Assembly (NCBI RefSeq): GCF_017464355.1
Contig: NZ_JAFUAG010000028.1
Location: 1 to 35,499 of the forward strand
Source: Ruminococcus sp.
GTDB taxonomy: Bacteria > Bacillota > Clostridia > Oscillospirales > Ruminococcaceae
DNA length: 35,499 nt
Direction: 5' to 3'
The notes beneath the pieces were generated by a model. The model saw nothing but the letters and a program-made list of their open reading frames with translations. It did no database searches and was not told the origin of the DNA. Below, one piece after another: positions 1-8,132 of this stretch. Position numbers and translations under genes: made by a program. The stretch's first letter is position 1. Each line of letters begins with the position of its first letter.

Positions 1-147
1 GCGCCGGGAACAGTCAATAACCGCACAGGCTATCTTGTCAGTGTGCTGATAAAGCTCGGCAGCGAGTATGACCTTGTTGCAAATTCCGAGGAGCGCAGTA
101 TCAAATACGATGTTCAGAAAATGCTCCACTATGATGACTTCGACTGA
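1..147 (+). CDS. C-terminal fragment of an unknown protein (5' partial)
   Basis: Frame 1 is open from the first base to a TGA at 145-147, giving 48 residues that end in HYDDFD. I recognise no domain. It lies just upstream of two small plus-strand genes and 20 bp before an AAAGGAGG ribosome site, so it is probably the last part of a gene in the same accessory operon. The strand is opposite to the chromosomal genes that begin at 502. Function unknown. Confidence 0.4.
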   Translation, partial: APGTVNNRTGYLVSVLIKLGSEYDLVANSEERSIKYDVQKMLHYDDFD

Positions 148-186
148 CCGCAAAGGAGGTGGTGCGTATGATTGTGAGGTGACACT

Positions 187-384
187 ATGCCCGAATACAA
201 GGCAGTAGACGAGCTGTTTTATTCTTTCCACAGCGAGTTTGAAGCTATTGTCATGGATATGATCGCAGAAAAGACGGATAAGCGTATCATAGACACGATG
301 TTTGAGGACTTTGACCGCTTGCAGGAAGAATATCACGAAAAGCTGAGACAAATATGCAGAGAGGACGGTGAATATCGTGGCTAA
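187..384 (+). CDS. Small hypothetical protein, 65 aa
   Basis: A 65-residue acidic, probably all-helical protein (heptad-like FDRLQEEYHEKL near residues 42-53). The ATG at 187 follows GAGGTGA at about 6 nt. A stronger AAAGGAGG (152-159) precedes a tiny ATG ORF at 168 that encodes only MIVR and stops at 182, 4 nt before this start. That could couple translation or be chance. The gene overlaps the next one by 8 bp (if GTG 377 is used), so the two are likely one operon. I do not recognise the family. Context suggests cargo of a mobile element. Confidence 0.5.
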   Translation: MPEYKAVDELFYSFHSEFEAIVMDMIAEKTDKRIIDTMFEDFDRLQEEYHEKLRQICREDGEYRG

Positions 385-610
385 GACTATCTACACACAG
401 TTTGATGAGATGGTGAATTACGATAATATCGTAATTGTCGGCGTTAAGCCAATCTTTGAGGAAGATGAGAACGATGAGGGTAAAGTATCTGTTCTTCTCG
501 ACTATGAGATGTTCGGCAGAGATGTAACAGGTACAAAGTTTTCAAGAGTGATGACTTCTTTCCCCGCAAAGGGCTTTATGGCTGTGACACCCGTTGGAGA
601 TGAGAGGTAG
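377..610 (+). CDS. Small hypothetical protein, 77 aa, at the left junction
   Basis: I chose GTG 377 (MAKTIYTQFDEMV) over GTG 368 because it starts a more natural N-terminus and overlaps the upstream stop by 8 bp; both are possible. The protein is acidic with predicted beta strands (VIVGVKPIF, VSVLLDYEMF). No family is recognised. It ends at TAG 608-610, which is within about 15 bp of where the opposite-strand ECF ATPase stops resembling its family. Its last 109 bp therefore lie antisense to the spurious tail of that ATPase ORF. The end of this gene may itself be created by the junction. Confidence 0.45.
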   Translation: MAKTIYTQFDEMVNYDNIVIVGVKPIFEEDENDEGKVSVLLDYEMFGRDVTGTKFSRVMTSFPAKGFMAVTPVGDER

Positions 611-1368
611 TCACTGCCTCCCTGTATTGAACGCAGTCCCATGCCGCCAAGGGTGCTGCTGTCAAGGGCGAAAAACTCTTCGCCTGTGAACTGACGGGTG
701 ATACTTCCCTTTTCCATGAGTATTACTCTGTCGCACAGCCCTTTCAGCCAGCCCAGCCTGTGCTCGGCGATGACTATGGTCTTGCCGTCGGCTTTCCAGC
801 TTTTTATTATCTCACTCAGCTCCGCTATAGCGTCAAGGTCAAGGTTGGAGGTGGGTTCATCAAGCACGATGAGTTCCGGCATCATGGCTGAAACACCTGC
901 GCAGGCTATCTTCTGCTTCTCGCCCCCCGAAAGGCCGAAAATGCTCCTGTTCATCAGCTTTTCAAGGTGCATATCGGCCACGGTGCGGTCAAGCCTGGCA
1001 AGTATCTCCTTTTCTTCAAGCCCCATGTTCTCACAGCCGAAGGCTATCTCCGCTGTGGTGTCCACGCAGAAGAACTGGCTCCTGGGGTTCTGGAAAACGC
1101 TGCCCACATGACCCGCCAGGTCTTCAATGGGGGTGTCCTTTATCTTTCTGCCAAGCACCGTAACCTCCCCCGAAAGCTCACCCTCATAATAGTGGGGTAT
1201 AAGGCCGTTCAGCAGGCGGGTAACGGTGGTCTTGCCGCAGCCCGAGCCACCGCAGAGCAGCACGCATTCCCCTTTTGCAATTTCAAGGGTCACGCTGCCA
1301 AGGGCGCCGTCCTCGCCGTTGGCATAGCGGAAGCTGACATTTTCAAGCCTTGCAGAGATCTCACTCAT
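502..1368 (-). CDS. Energy-coupling factor (ECF) transporter ATP-binding protein, truncated after its first ATPase domain
   Basis: Cytoplasmic ATPase that would power an ECF-type importer. Walker A is GGSGCGKTT, the signature LSGGEKQK and Walker B LIVLDEPTSNLD, followed by a switch histidine in IAEHRLGW. Relatives beside MptD-type S components usually carry two fused ATPase domains (about 480-500 aa). Here the likeness ends near GLRSIQ, around position 621. The last 39 codons are read from the opposite strand of an unrelated small gene. The chosen ATG 1368 follows GGGGGA at about 6 nt; an upstream ATG at 1386 overlaps the previous stop as ATGA and is equally possible. It is the last gene of the operon, and no T component follows. 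The product is probably non-functional or only half of the pair. Confidence 0.8.
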   Translation of the reverse strand: MSEISARLENVSFRYANGEDGALGSVTLEIAKGECVLLCGGSGCGKTTVTRLLNGLIPHYYEGELSGEVTVLGRKIKDTPIEDLAGHVGSVFQNPRSQFFCVDTTAEIAFGCENMGLEEKEILARLDRTVADMHLEKLMNRSIFGLSGGEKQKIACAGVSAMMPELIVLDEPTSNLDLDAIAELSEIIKSWKADGKTIVIAEHRLGWLKGLCDRVILMEKGSITRQFTGEEFFALDSSTLGGMGLRSIQGGSDYLSSPTGVTAIKPFAGKEVITLENFVPVTSLPNIS

Positions 1369-1382
1369 ATTAAGTCCCCCTG

Positions 1383-3116
1383 TCATAATCTCCATGACGC
1401 TGCCTCGCGCCTGCTCTCAACAAAGCTGCGGTAGATGCCCTCCTCCGCCATGAGTTCCTCGTGGCGGCCTTGCTGGGCTATCCTGCCCTTTTCGATGACC
1501 AGTATGTTGTCCGCGTGGCGCACCGTTTTCAGCCTGTGGGCTATCATGATGATAGTCTTCTCCTTTGTCAGTGCCTCCACCGCTTTAATAAGCTCGGCCT
1601 CGTTCTCGGGGTCAACGTTGGCGGTGGCTTCATCGAGGACGATCACGGGCGAGTCCTTCATTATGGCGCGGGCAATGGAGATACGCTGTTTTTCGCCCCC
1701 CGAAAGGCTGGCGCCGCCCTCGCCGATGACAGTGTCGTAACCCTCGGGCAGTGCCATGATGAAGTCGTGGCAGCAAGCCTTCTTAGCCGCCTCGATGACT
1801 TTCTCCATAGGTGCCTCGGGCTGACCGAAGCGGATATTGTTTGCGATAGTATCAGCAAACAGGTATACCCGCTGGAAGACGAAGCTGTAATTTCTCATGA
1901 GGGCGTCCATGCTGTAGTCACGGACATCTCTGCCGCCCAGCGTTACCCTGCCGCTGTCAACGTCCCAGAAGCGGGAGAGCAGTGAGGTAAAGGTGGTCTT
2001 TCCTCCGCCCGAGGGGCCTACCACTGCGGTGGTGGTATGCTCGGGGATATTCACGGATATGCCGTCGATTATCTTCTTTTTGTCGTAGGCAAAGCTTATG
2101 TTCTCAGCGGCAAGGTCAAAACGTGCGGGGGTCATGTCTTCGCCTGAAATGTCCATCTGGGGTGTTTCAAGTATCTCCTGCGCCTGACGTACACTGACAT
2201 CAACAGTTCTCAGCAGGGCGGAATATTTGCCTGCGTTGTCCAGCTGTGCGTATATGAGGTAGGAGCTTATTATCATGACGATACAGGTGAGCATATCCAT
2301 TGTTCCGCCCAGGAACATCAGCCCCGAAGCCAGCGCTATGACAGTGCCCACCGCTTTCAGCCAGAAGCTCTGCAGGGTCATGTAGGGTATCAGCTTTAGC
2401 TCCATGGAAGAGTTTGCGTATTCGTTCTCGTCAATGGCCTTGTTGAGATCCCTGCTCCTCTCCCCTGTCAGCCTGAAAGCCTTGACCTCGGAAATGCCCT
2501 GAACATATTCAATGACCTTTGCGACCAGGGCAGAGTCCTTTTCCAGCTTTTTCTTTGCCATGCCTGCGGAGGCCTTCATAAGTCCGCTGTTTATGAGAAA
2601 GAACACCACAAGTCCTGCGCAGAGTATAAGGCCTATGCGCCAGTCAAAGCAGATGAGCATGACAGTTATCACCGCAGTGGTCAGCAGACCCGAGCATACC
2701 AGCATAACAACTCTTGTGGCCACATTTTCAAGGTTCTGCATGGTGTTGGTGGTAACGGACATTATCTGTCCCAAGCTGTTCTCGTTGTAATAGCCCATGG
2801 GCAGATATCTCAGATGTTCGGCTATCTTCATGCGCTTGTTGGCACAGGTGCTGTAGCCGCCCTCGGTCTGCAGCATGGTGGCCTTGCTCTTGAATAACCC
2901 TGAGCCCACTATGCTCACAAGCATTATGCCCAGGCAGGCAAGGCAGGTCTTTGAGGTGACATTGTTTTCCAGCAGTGCCTTGACCATGCAGGCTATGGCA
3001 GGTATCTTCAGCGCCTCGAATATGGCCTGCAGCAGGCTGAGGGCTATGGAAACGTAAAAGCGCTTCCTGTCCTCGGGGCTGCAGAAATCAAAGAAGTTTT
3101 TAAGTATCTTAAACAT
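1383..3116 (-). CDS. ABC transporter, fused permease/ATPase half-transporter (second of pair)
   Basis: About 577 aa: an N-terminal six-helix exporter-type membrane domain (residues about 15-300), then an ATPase domain with Walker A GPSGGGKTT, signature LSGGEKQRISIARA, Walker B VIVLDEATANVDPENE and H-loop IMIAHRLKT. The start is ATG 3116 (MFKILKNFF), overlapping the previous stop by 8 bp; GTG 3125 is an alternative. It pairs with the adjacent gene 3109-4860, as in heterodimeric half-ABC systems such as the YbtP/YbtQ and IrtA/IrtB type, which despite their exporter fold take up ferric siderophores. Whether this pair imports or exports cannot be read from sequence; the ECF and AraC neighbours favour uptake of a scarce cofactor or metal chelate (inference). 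Confidence 0.87.
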   Translation of the reverse strand: MFKILKNFFDFCSPEDRKRFYVSIALSLLQAIFEALKIPAIACMVKALLENNVTSKTCLACLGIMLVSIVGSGLFKSKATMLQTEGGYSTCANKRMKIAEHLRYLPMGYYNENSLGQIMSVTTNTMQNLENVATRVVMLVCSGLLTTAVITVMLICFDWRIGLILCAGLVVFFLINSGLMKASAGMAKKKLEKDSALVAKVIEYVQGISEVKAFRLTGERSRDLNKAIDENEYANSSMELKLIPYMTLQSFWLKAVGTVIALASGLMFLGGTMDMLTCIVMIISSYLIYAQLDNAGKYSALLRTVDVSVRQAQEILETPQMDISGEDMTPARFDLAAENISFAYDKKKIIDGISVNIPEHTTTAVVGPSGGGKTTFTSLLSRFWDVDSGRVTLGGRDVRDYSMDALMRNYSFVFQRVYLFADTIANNIRFGQPEAPMEKVIEAAKKACCHDFIMALPEGYDTVIGEGGASLSGGEKQRISIARAIMKDSPVIVLDEATANVDPENEAELIKAVEALTKEKTIIMIAHRLKTVRHADNILVIEKGRIAQQGRHEELMAEEGIYRSFVESRREAASWRL

Positions 3117-4860
3117 CTTCCTCACCGTCCTTTGCAGAGATGTGTGCTGTCCACATGGCGCTGTACAGACCCTTGTCTGCCAGCAGCTGTTCGTGGGTGC
3201 CCTGTTCTTCTATCCTGCCGTCCTTTATAACATATATGCTGTCGGCATTTTTAATGGTGGAAAGCCTGTGAGCGATGACGATAAGGGTCTTGCCCTCCAC
3301 AAGTTTTGCCACGCTGCGCTGAATGATAGCTTCGTTCTCAGGATCGGTGTAGGCGGTGGCTTCATCGAGTATGACTATCTCCGCATTTTTAAGCATTGCC
3401 CTCGCAATGGAGATACGCTGTCTTTCGCCCCCTGAAAGGTGTCCTCCCGAGGGACCCACTACGGTATCGTAGCCCTTTTCAAGTCCCATTATGAAAGAGT
3501 GACAGCCGCAGGCCCTGGCAGCCTGTTCAACTTCTTCATCAGTGGCAGACTGTCTGCCGAGGCGGATATTTTCTCTTACCGTCATATCGAAGAGGTAGTT
3601 ATCCTGGGATACGAAAGATATCTTTTCGTTGATGTCATCGTGGGGTATCTCCCGTATATCCACTCCCCCGAGAGATATGCTGCCGCTGTCTGTATCCCAC
3701 AGGCCTGCTATCAGCCTGGCCACCGTGGATTTGCCGCTGCCCGAGGGGCCTACCAGCGCAGCCAGCTCGCCCTTGTGTATGGTCATATCTATGCCGTGCA
3801 GCACCTCCTTGTCCGAGTAGCTGAAATGCACGTCCTTAAGGACGATATCGCCGCCCCGGAGCTTTTTGGTGAGCTTTTCGGGGCGCACCATCTCAGGGGC
3901 GTCAACTATCTTGCGCACCTCGGTGACAATGGTGTCCATCTGGGCTATGTCATCAGAGTAGGACATCACCCCCAGCAGAGGTTCGATAAGCCCCACCGTC
4001 AGTATGATGACAGTGATGAAGTCCCCCGCTGAGATAGTGCCGTGCATGGTCATTATACCGCCTATGGGCAGCACCGTCAGCATGGTGGCGGGCATTATGC
4101 ACATGGCAAAGGTCATGTATACATTGCACTTTCTCATCCAGTCCACGAAGCTGGCGGCGCTTTCCTTTGCAGCCTCAGCGAACTTCTCGTAGCTTGACTG
4201 CGCCTTGCCGAAGACCTTGATGACCTCGATACCGTTGATGTATTCGGTGGTAACAGCGTTGAGGGCTTTGGTCGCCCTGACAGTCCTGCCGTAGTTCTCC
4301 TCATAGCCAAACATCATCAGCCCGTAGCACACAATGCCCAGGGGCACGGTGATGAGGGCTGCAAGGCCGAGCTTCCAGCTTATGGAGAAAACGTAGATGA
4401 GTATTATTATGGGCGCACCTATGCCCGTAGTGAATTCGGGGAGAATGTGCGCAAGGGTAGTTTCGATGCTGTCGATGCGCTCCACCAGGGTGCTTTTCAG
4501 GGCGCCCGAGGGCTGGCTGATGACATCGCCCAGGGGCATTTTAGCCAGCTTATCCAGCGCCTTTTTGCGAATGACCGCCAGCGTGTGGAAGGTGGCCAGG
4601 TGCGAGTTCGCCGTACTCAGGGCATGGAACAATGCGTGTCCCAGCCAGAGGGCAAGTATTATGGCGCAGTTTGTTATGTAGGCTGACTTGTCAGTGCTTT
4701 CCGCCAGCACCAGCTTTATTATCCTTGCAATGAAGTAATAGGGCACTATGCCGCATATCATGCTGAACGCCGCAAGTATGACGCTCAGTATGAATTTTCC
4801 TTTTCTTTCCCCCGACTGCGACAGCAGCCAGCCGAAAGAGCCGTTCTTGTCTTTTCCCAT
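3109..4860 (-). CDS. ABC transporter, fused permease/ATPase half-transporter (first of pair)
   Basis: 583 aa from ATG 4860 (MGKDKNGSFGWLL), which follows AGGAGG and starts 1 nt after the AraC stop. Membrane domain about residues 20-310, then the ATPase with Walker A GPSGSGKST, signature LSGGERQRISIARA, Walker B EIVILDEATAYTDPENE and H-loop IVIAHRLST. Both members of the pair carry the unusual D(N/Y)xDPENE stretch after Walker B, typical of this heterodimeric clade. Likely partner is the 1383-3116 product. Substrate unknown; iron-siderophore or related chelate transport is an inference from the locus type. Confidence 0.87.
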   Translation of the reverse strand: MGKDKNGSFGWLLSQSGERKGKFILSVILAAFSMICGIVPYYFIARIIKLVLAESTDKSAYITNCAIILALWLGHALFHALSTANSHLATFHTLAVIRKKALDKLAKMPLGDVISQPSGALKSTLVERIDSIETTLAHILPEFTTGIGAPIIILIYVFSISWKLGLAALITVPLGIVCYGLMMFGYEENYGRTVRATKALNAVTTEYINGIEVIKVFGKAQSSYEKFAEAAKESAASFVDWMRKCNVYMTFAMCIMPATMLTVLPIGGIMTMHGTISAGDFITVIILTVGLIEPLLGVMSYSDDIAQMDTIVTEVRKIVDAPEMVRPEKLTKKLRGGDIVLKDVHFSYSDKEVLHGIDMTIHKGELAALVGPSGSGKSTVARLIAGLWDTDSGSISLGGVDIREIPHDDINEKISFVSQDNYLFDMTVRENIRLGRQSATDEEVEQAARACGCHSFIMGLEKGYDTVVGPSGGHLSGGERQRISIARAMLKNAEIVILDEATAYTDPENEAIIQRSVAKLVEGKTLIVIAHRLSTIKNADSIYVIKDGRIEEQGTHEQLLADKGLYSAMWTAHISAKDGEEDV

Positions 4861-4861
4861 T

Positions 4862-5839
4862 TTACTGTTCCTCCTGTCTGCTGCGGTAATTCTGGGGGGT
4901 AACACCCATGACATCTCTGAATGCAGCAGAAAATTTCGATGCGTTGTCATATCCCAGCCGCTGAGCGATACGGGCTATGGTCATGTCCTTTTCGGATATG
5001 AGCATGGACGCGGCGGCTTTCATTTTGTAGCTTTTACAATACTGGTATATGGGGCTGACGTATACCGCCTTGAAGACCTTTCGCAGGGTGGCGGGGGGCA
5101 GGCCGAAGCGCTCCGATAATTCCTCCACGGTAAAGGACCTTTCCAGCTCGGTGGTCACAAGGTCGTGTATCTCCTTTATGCGGTCGGTCTGCCTTGCGGG
5201 AAAATACCTGTGCTGCTCCGAATACCTCTCGGGGTCGGCAGCTTCAAGCAGCAGAAGAAGCTCACATATCTTCAGCTTGAAATAATCTTTCCTCACCGCC
5301 TTTGGCGCATGGTACAGCTGGCTGAATACCCTGCCGAAGCCCTCATCTGCCCTGATGAGGAATTCCCTGTCGTTCAGGGAGAATTTCTCCGATATCCTTT
5401 CAAGGTCTATATCCGCCCAGGGAAATCCCCGTTTCAGCGACTCAGCCGCCGTACCCTCCATAAAGCCTATGGTCATGCCGTGATAGTGGGAGAGGGGCAG
5501 CTCCACCATGCCGTCGTGGTGTACCCGCCTGTCAAGCCGCAGGTCGCCTGCTTCCATATAATACCTGCCGCCTATGCCGTTCTCATGCTCTATGCGACCC
5601 TCACGGCAGTGGTCTATGCACAGCACCGTATCGGCATTCTGATACTCCGAAACGCAGCGGCTCAGGTGGAAATCGTTGTACATAAGGTATACGCCCTCAA
5701 AGACCTGATACATGGTCATGAAGGCTTCCCCCGTTTCATCGTCAAGCCGCAGCACCCGACATTCGCCCTCTGCCGCTATCTGGTGAACATTCGACCCGAA
5801 GCCCGCACTGTCCAGCCTTTCAAACAGGTCGTCATTCAT
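4862..5839 (-). CDS. AraC-family transcriptional regulator
   Basis: 325 aa. The C-terminal hundred residues hold two helix-turn-helix motifs of the AraC/XylS type (around EELSERFGLPPATLRKVF and IARIAQRLGYDNASKFS, ending GVTPQNYR). The N-terminal 200 residues are probably a ligand-sensing domain. The ATG at 5837-5839 overlaps the upstream stop as ATGA, so translation is probably coupled to the S component gene; the 33 codons of open frame further upstream are inside that gene and are not needed. Regulators of this type beside ABC uptake systems often sense the transported ligand and activate the operon (YbtA-like logic, inferred). Confidence 0.85.
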   Translation of the reverse strand: MNDDLFERLDSAGFGSNVHQIAAEGECRVLRLDDETGEAFMTMYQVFEGVYLMYNDFHLSRCVSEYQNADTVLCIDHCREGRIEHENGIGGRYYMEAGDLRLDRRVHHDGMVELPLSHYHGMTIGFMEGTAAESLKRGFPWADIDLERISEKFSLNDREFLIRADEGFGRVFSQLYHAPKAVRKDYFKLKICELLLLLEAADPERYSEQHRYFPARQTDRIKEIHDLVTTELERSFTVEELSERFGLPPATLRKVFKAVYVSPIYQYCKSYKMKAAASMLISEKDMTIARIAQRLGYDNASKFSAAFRDVMGVTPQNYRSRQEEQ

Positions 5840-6402
5840 ACTATGCCTGCTTTCTCGAAGTGCTTCTTCATAAGCTTCCTGCCCACAAGTCCCCCGATGA
5901 TACCAAATACAAAGGCTGCCAGGAACAGAACGGGGCACATCCAGGAGGGAGTGAGCTTTGTTACAGTGTCGATGTAGTCCTTGCCGAAATTCTGTCTGGT
6001 AGACCAGTACTTTTCAGCGTTCATGAACAGGGGCAGGTAATTTGCGCCCACCCACAGGCTGAAAATGCCGTGGGTGATAACTGCCTTTGCGGCACTTTTG
6101 TATTTTCCGCTTTTGTATACAAGGTCTGCTATAAGGCCTGTTACCGCCGATACAGCCAGGGGCGGCCAGCTCATGCCTGTGAGCAGCATCAGTAGTCCCA
6201 TGATGACGCTCATTATCCATATCATGCCGAATTTATCCACCTTAGTCAGGAAGAGCATAAAGGGTATGCCCCCCAGCAGCGGCACCAGTACCGACAGCAG
6301 CAGCAGGAATATGGGTATGAACCCGAGCATGGCTACCACGAAAACTATGGCAAAATAAATAGCCGAAAAAATACCGATGTTGATAAGATCTTTACTTTTC
6401 AT
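5836..6402 (-). CDS. ECF transporter substrate-binding (S) component, MptD/Trep_Strep family
   Basis: 188 aa, very hydrophobic, with five to six membrane spans: N-terminal INIGIFSAIYFAIVFVV, a long central LLLLSVLVPLLGGIPFMLFL, and a C-terminal VLFLAAFVFGIIGGLVG. This matches the family annotated as MptD-like putative ECF S component. It is the first gene of the operon, preceded by a strong promoter at 6477-6505 and a palindromic operator. In a complete system it would bind substrate and dock on a T component and two ATPases. In this window the T component and second ATPase domain are missing because the operon is broken at about 610-621. Substrate not established. Confidence 0.8.
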   Translation of the reverse strand: MKSKDLINIGIFSAIYFAIVFVVAMLGFIPIFLLLLSVLVPLLGGIPFMLFLTKVDKFGMIWIMSVIMGLLMLLTGMSWPPLAVSAVTGLIADLVYKSGKYKSAAKAVITHGIFSLWVGANYLPLFMNAEKYWSTRQNFGKDYIDTVTKLTPSWMCPVLFLAAFVFGIIGGLVGRKLMKKHFEKAGIV

Positions 6403-6416
6403 AATTTTACCTTCGC

Positions 6417-6436
6417 GAGTTAGATATAGCTAACTC
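6417..6436. promoter_or_regulatory. Inverted repeat operator in the ECF/ABC operon leader
   Basis: GAGTTAG-ATATAG-CTAACTC: 7-bp perfect arms with a 6-bp centre, lying 15 bp before the ATG and about 40 bp after the -10. TTAG/CTAA arms recall DtxR/IdeR-type iron boxes. That reading is an inference; an AraC or other regulator site is also possible. Confidence 0.5.
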
Positions 6437-6451
6437 CAAATCAATATTTAA

Positions 6452-6469
6452 GGCCTGAGCGCTCAGGCC
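6452..6469. promoter_or_regulatory. 18-bp perfect palindrome at the start of the ECF/ABC transcript
   Basis: GGCCTGAGC/GCTCAGGCC, a perfect 18-bp palindrome at about +1 to +18 of the predicted transcript. It may be a dimer operator or, in RNA, a 5' hairpin. Confidence 0.5.
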
Positions 6470-6476
6470 ATAGAGT

Positions 6477-6505
6477 ATTATAGCACTTTTCCCTGCGGGT
6501 TTCAA
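6477..6505 (-). promoter_or_regulatory. Promoter of the ECF/ABC operon
   Basis: On the minus strand TTGAAA (6500-6505), 17 bp, TATAAT (6477-6482). Transcription would start near 6470, giving a leader of about 68 nt before the S component gene. Confidence 0.7.
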
Positions 6506-6561
6506 CTCCATTTTGTTTCGGATAGCCCATTCTGAAAACAAATAACTTTGCAAAACAATGA

Positions 6562-6598
6562 CAAAAAAATGAACAGCAAAGGCAATACTTTGCTGTCC
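6562..6598 (-). terminator. Rho-independent terminator of the TetR-GT2-TraX operon
   Basis: On the minus strand a stem GGACAGCAAAG / CTTTGCTGTTC with a 6-nt loop, followed by seven T. It lies 10 bp after the TraX stop. Confidence 0.8.
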
Positions 6599-6607
6599 AA
6601 ATGATGA

Positions 6608-7390
6608 CTATATCCTGTCCATACACAGCTTTATAAGGTATATCACCAAATAATGGGCAGGGTAAAATATGTAGAAGAACCATTTTGCGAAAACGGGGTG
6701 GCTGCTCTTTTTGCCGTTGTAGAAGACCGTCATGCACAGGTAAGCTGCTGCGAACATACACAGCGTGACGAACATATTTATGAGCAGCTTGCCCGTGGGT
6801 ACGCTGCCAAGGCTTGGCAGGTTGAGCAGAACGTGTATCAGTGCCAGAATGGAGTAGGCTGTACACCGTGCTTTCGGTTTTTCACGGAAGATATGCAGCA
6901 CCAGTATGAACAGCACCCCGAATATCATCCAGTCAGCATGGAGCAGAACTGTGGCGCCTGCGCACAGTATCACCAGCAGTACCCTCTGCCATAGTCTGAA
7001 GCGGCTCTCCCAGGCCATTATGGCCAGCAGCCCGAAGAACAGTGTGAATATGACATTTGATGTCCACCAGCCGTATATGGGCTTGAATATCAGCCAGTCA
7101 AATGGCTGGGTGATAAGGGCGAAGACAAGCAGCCTTTCGGCGTACTTTTTTCTGTCACGAGTGTACTTGTAGCCGTCTGTTATGAAGAAGAACATCACAG
7201 GCGGGCAGAACATCGCCAGCCCCGTTATGATGAGCAGTGGCAGTGAAAGACGGTACAATGCCTCCGAGTCATCGGGGTAGTGCATAAGGTTTATCCAGGC
7301 TACAGCGTGCCCCACAGCCATGGGGATAAGCGCCATATACTTCATCATATCCCTGTTGAATATTTTAATGCTTTTTTTCGTATCTTCCAT
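6608..7390 (-). CDS. TraX family membrane protein
   Basis: 260 aa from ATG 7390 (MEDTKKSIKIFNRD), preceded by GAGAGGTG; the 18 codons of open frame further upstream run into the preceding gene's end. About eight hydrophobic spans. The N-terminal region with KYMALIPMAVGHAVAW and the central FFITDGYKYTR and QPFDW motifs match the TraX family, named for the F-plasmid pilin acetylation protein but common in Clostridia outside plasmids, where its role is likely acylation of an envelope component. It follows the GT2 gene by 10 bp, so a role in modifying a surface glycan made by the same operon is reasonable but unproven. Confidence 0.82.
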   Translation of the reverse strand: MEDTKKSIKIFNRDMMKYMALIPMAVGHAVAWINLMHYPDDSEALYRLSLPLLIITGLAMFCPPVMFFFITDGYKYTRDRKKYAERLLVFALITQPFDWLIFKPIYGWWTSNVIFTLFFGLLAIMAWESRFRLWQRVLLVILCAGATVLLHADWMIFGVLFILVLHIFREKPKARCTAYSILALIHVLLNLPSLGSVPTGKLLINMFVTLCMFAAAYLCMTVFYNGKKSSHPVFAKWFFYIFYPAHYLVIYLIKLCMDRI

Positions 7391-7400
7391 TTCACACCTC

Positions 7401-8132
7401 TCAGCCGTTGTAGTCGTAGAACAATCTGTCCAGCACAAGGTCAAGCTCCTGCCTGTCCCCCAGGGCTGCCTTTATGAATGCCCCCGCATTTTTGAGCAAG
7501 AGTTTCAGGTAGAGCCAGTCACCCATATCGTCATATTTTCTGGTGGAGTTTATCAGGCAGTTTTTCCGCAGAACTGTGTACCTTTTGCCAAGGGTCTTGC
7601 CGTAGGCTTTAAGGGACTTTGCAGTGGCTGCGTCCTCCATGGCCTTTATCTCCCTGAAGCCCCCTACTGCCTCAAAGGTCTTCTTCTCCGCCCAGAAGAT
7701 ACCGCAGTAAAGTCCCGTCAGCCCGAAGCCTGCTTCGCACAGCAGTTCATTCAGGTAAAGGGGCAGAGAATATCTCTCGAACCTGATAGGTGCGCCCCCG
7801 CCGATGTATCTGCCTGTGCCCAGCAGGCAGTCTATCTCTTTCAGGGTGCCCTTTGTCATGGTGTTGTCGCAGTCGATAGTCACGATGATATCACCCTCAG
7901 CCGCAAAAATGCCTGCGTTCCTGACACTTGCTATGCACCTTTCCTCGTTGTATATGACCCTTGCGCTCCGCTTTTTTGCTATCACATCTGTTCTGTCGGT
8001 GCAGCGGTTGCAGACCACTATTATCTCCACCTCGCCGCCGTAAAACTCGGCTGCCGCATTTATGGAGCCTATGCACCTTGCCACATATTTTTCCTCATTG
8101 TGGGCGGGTATTATCACAGATATCTTTTTCAT
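7401..8132 (-). CDS. Glycosyltransferase family 2 (GT-A fold)
   Basis: 243 aa from ATG 8132 (MKKISVIIPAHNEEKYV). The ATG overlaps the TetR stop as ATGA, so it is translationally coupled. The nucleotide-sugar binding start VIIPAHNEE, the CNRCTDRTD loop, and the metal-binding TIDCDN (variant DXD) are visible. GFREIKAMEDAA resembles the usual acceptor/ED motif. No membrane span, so a cytoplasmic enzyme that adds one sugar to a lipid or envelope acceptor. Donor and acceptor are unknown. It belongs to the TetR-GT2-TraX operon. Confidence 0.87.
   Translation of the reverse strand: MKKISVIIPAHNEEKYVARCIGSINAAAEFYGGEVEIIVVCNRCTDRTDVIAKKRSARVIYNEERCIASVRNAGIFAAEGDIIVTIDCDNTMTKGTLKEIDCLLGTGRYIGGGAPIRFERYSLPLYLNELLCEAGFGLTGLYCGIFWAEKKTFEAVGGFREIKAMEDAATAKSLKAYGKTLGKRYTVLRKNCLINSTRKYDDMGDWLYLKLLLKNAGAFIKAALGDRQELDLVLDRLFYDYNG

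Noticed and set aside
6441-6866. 141-aa minus-strand ORF
   Set aside because: Overlaps TraX in another frame and covers a terminator and the ECF promoter.
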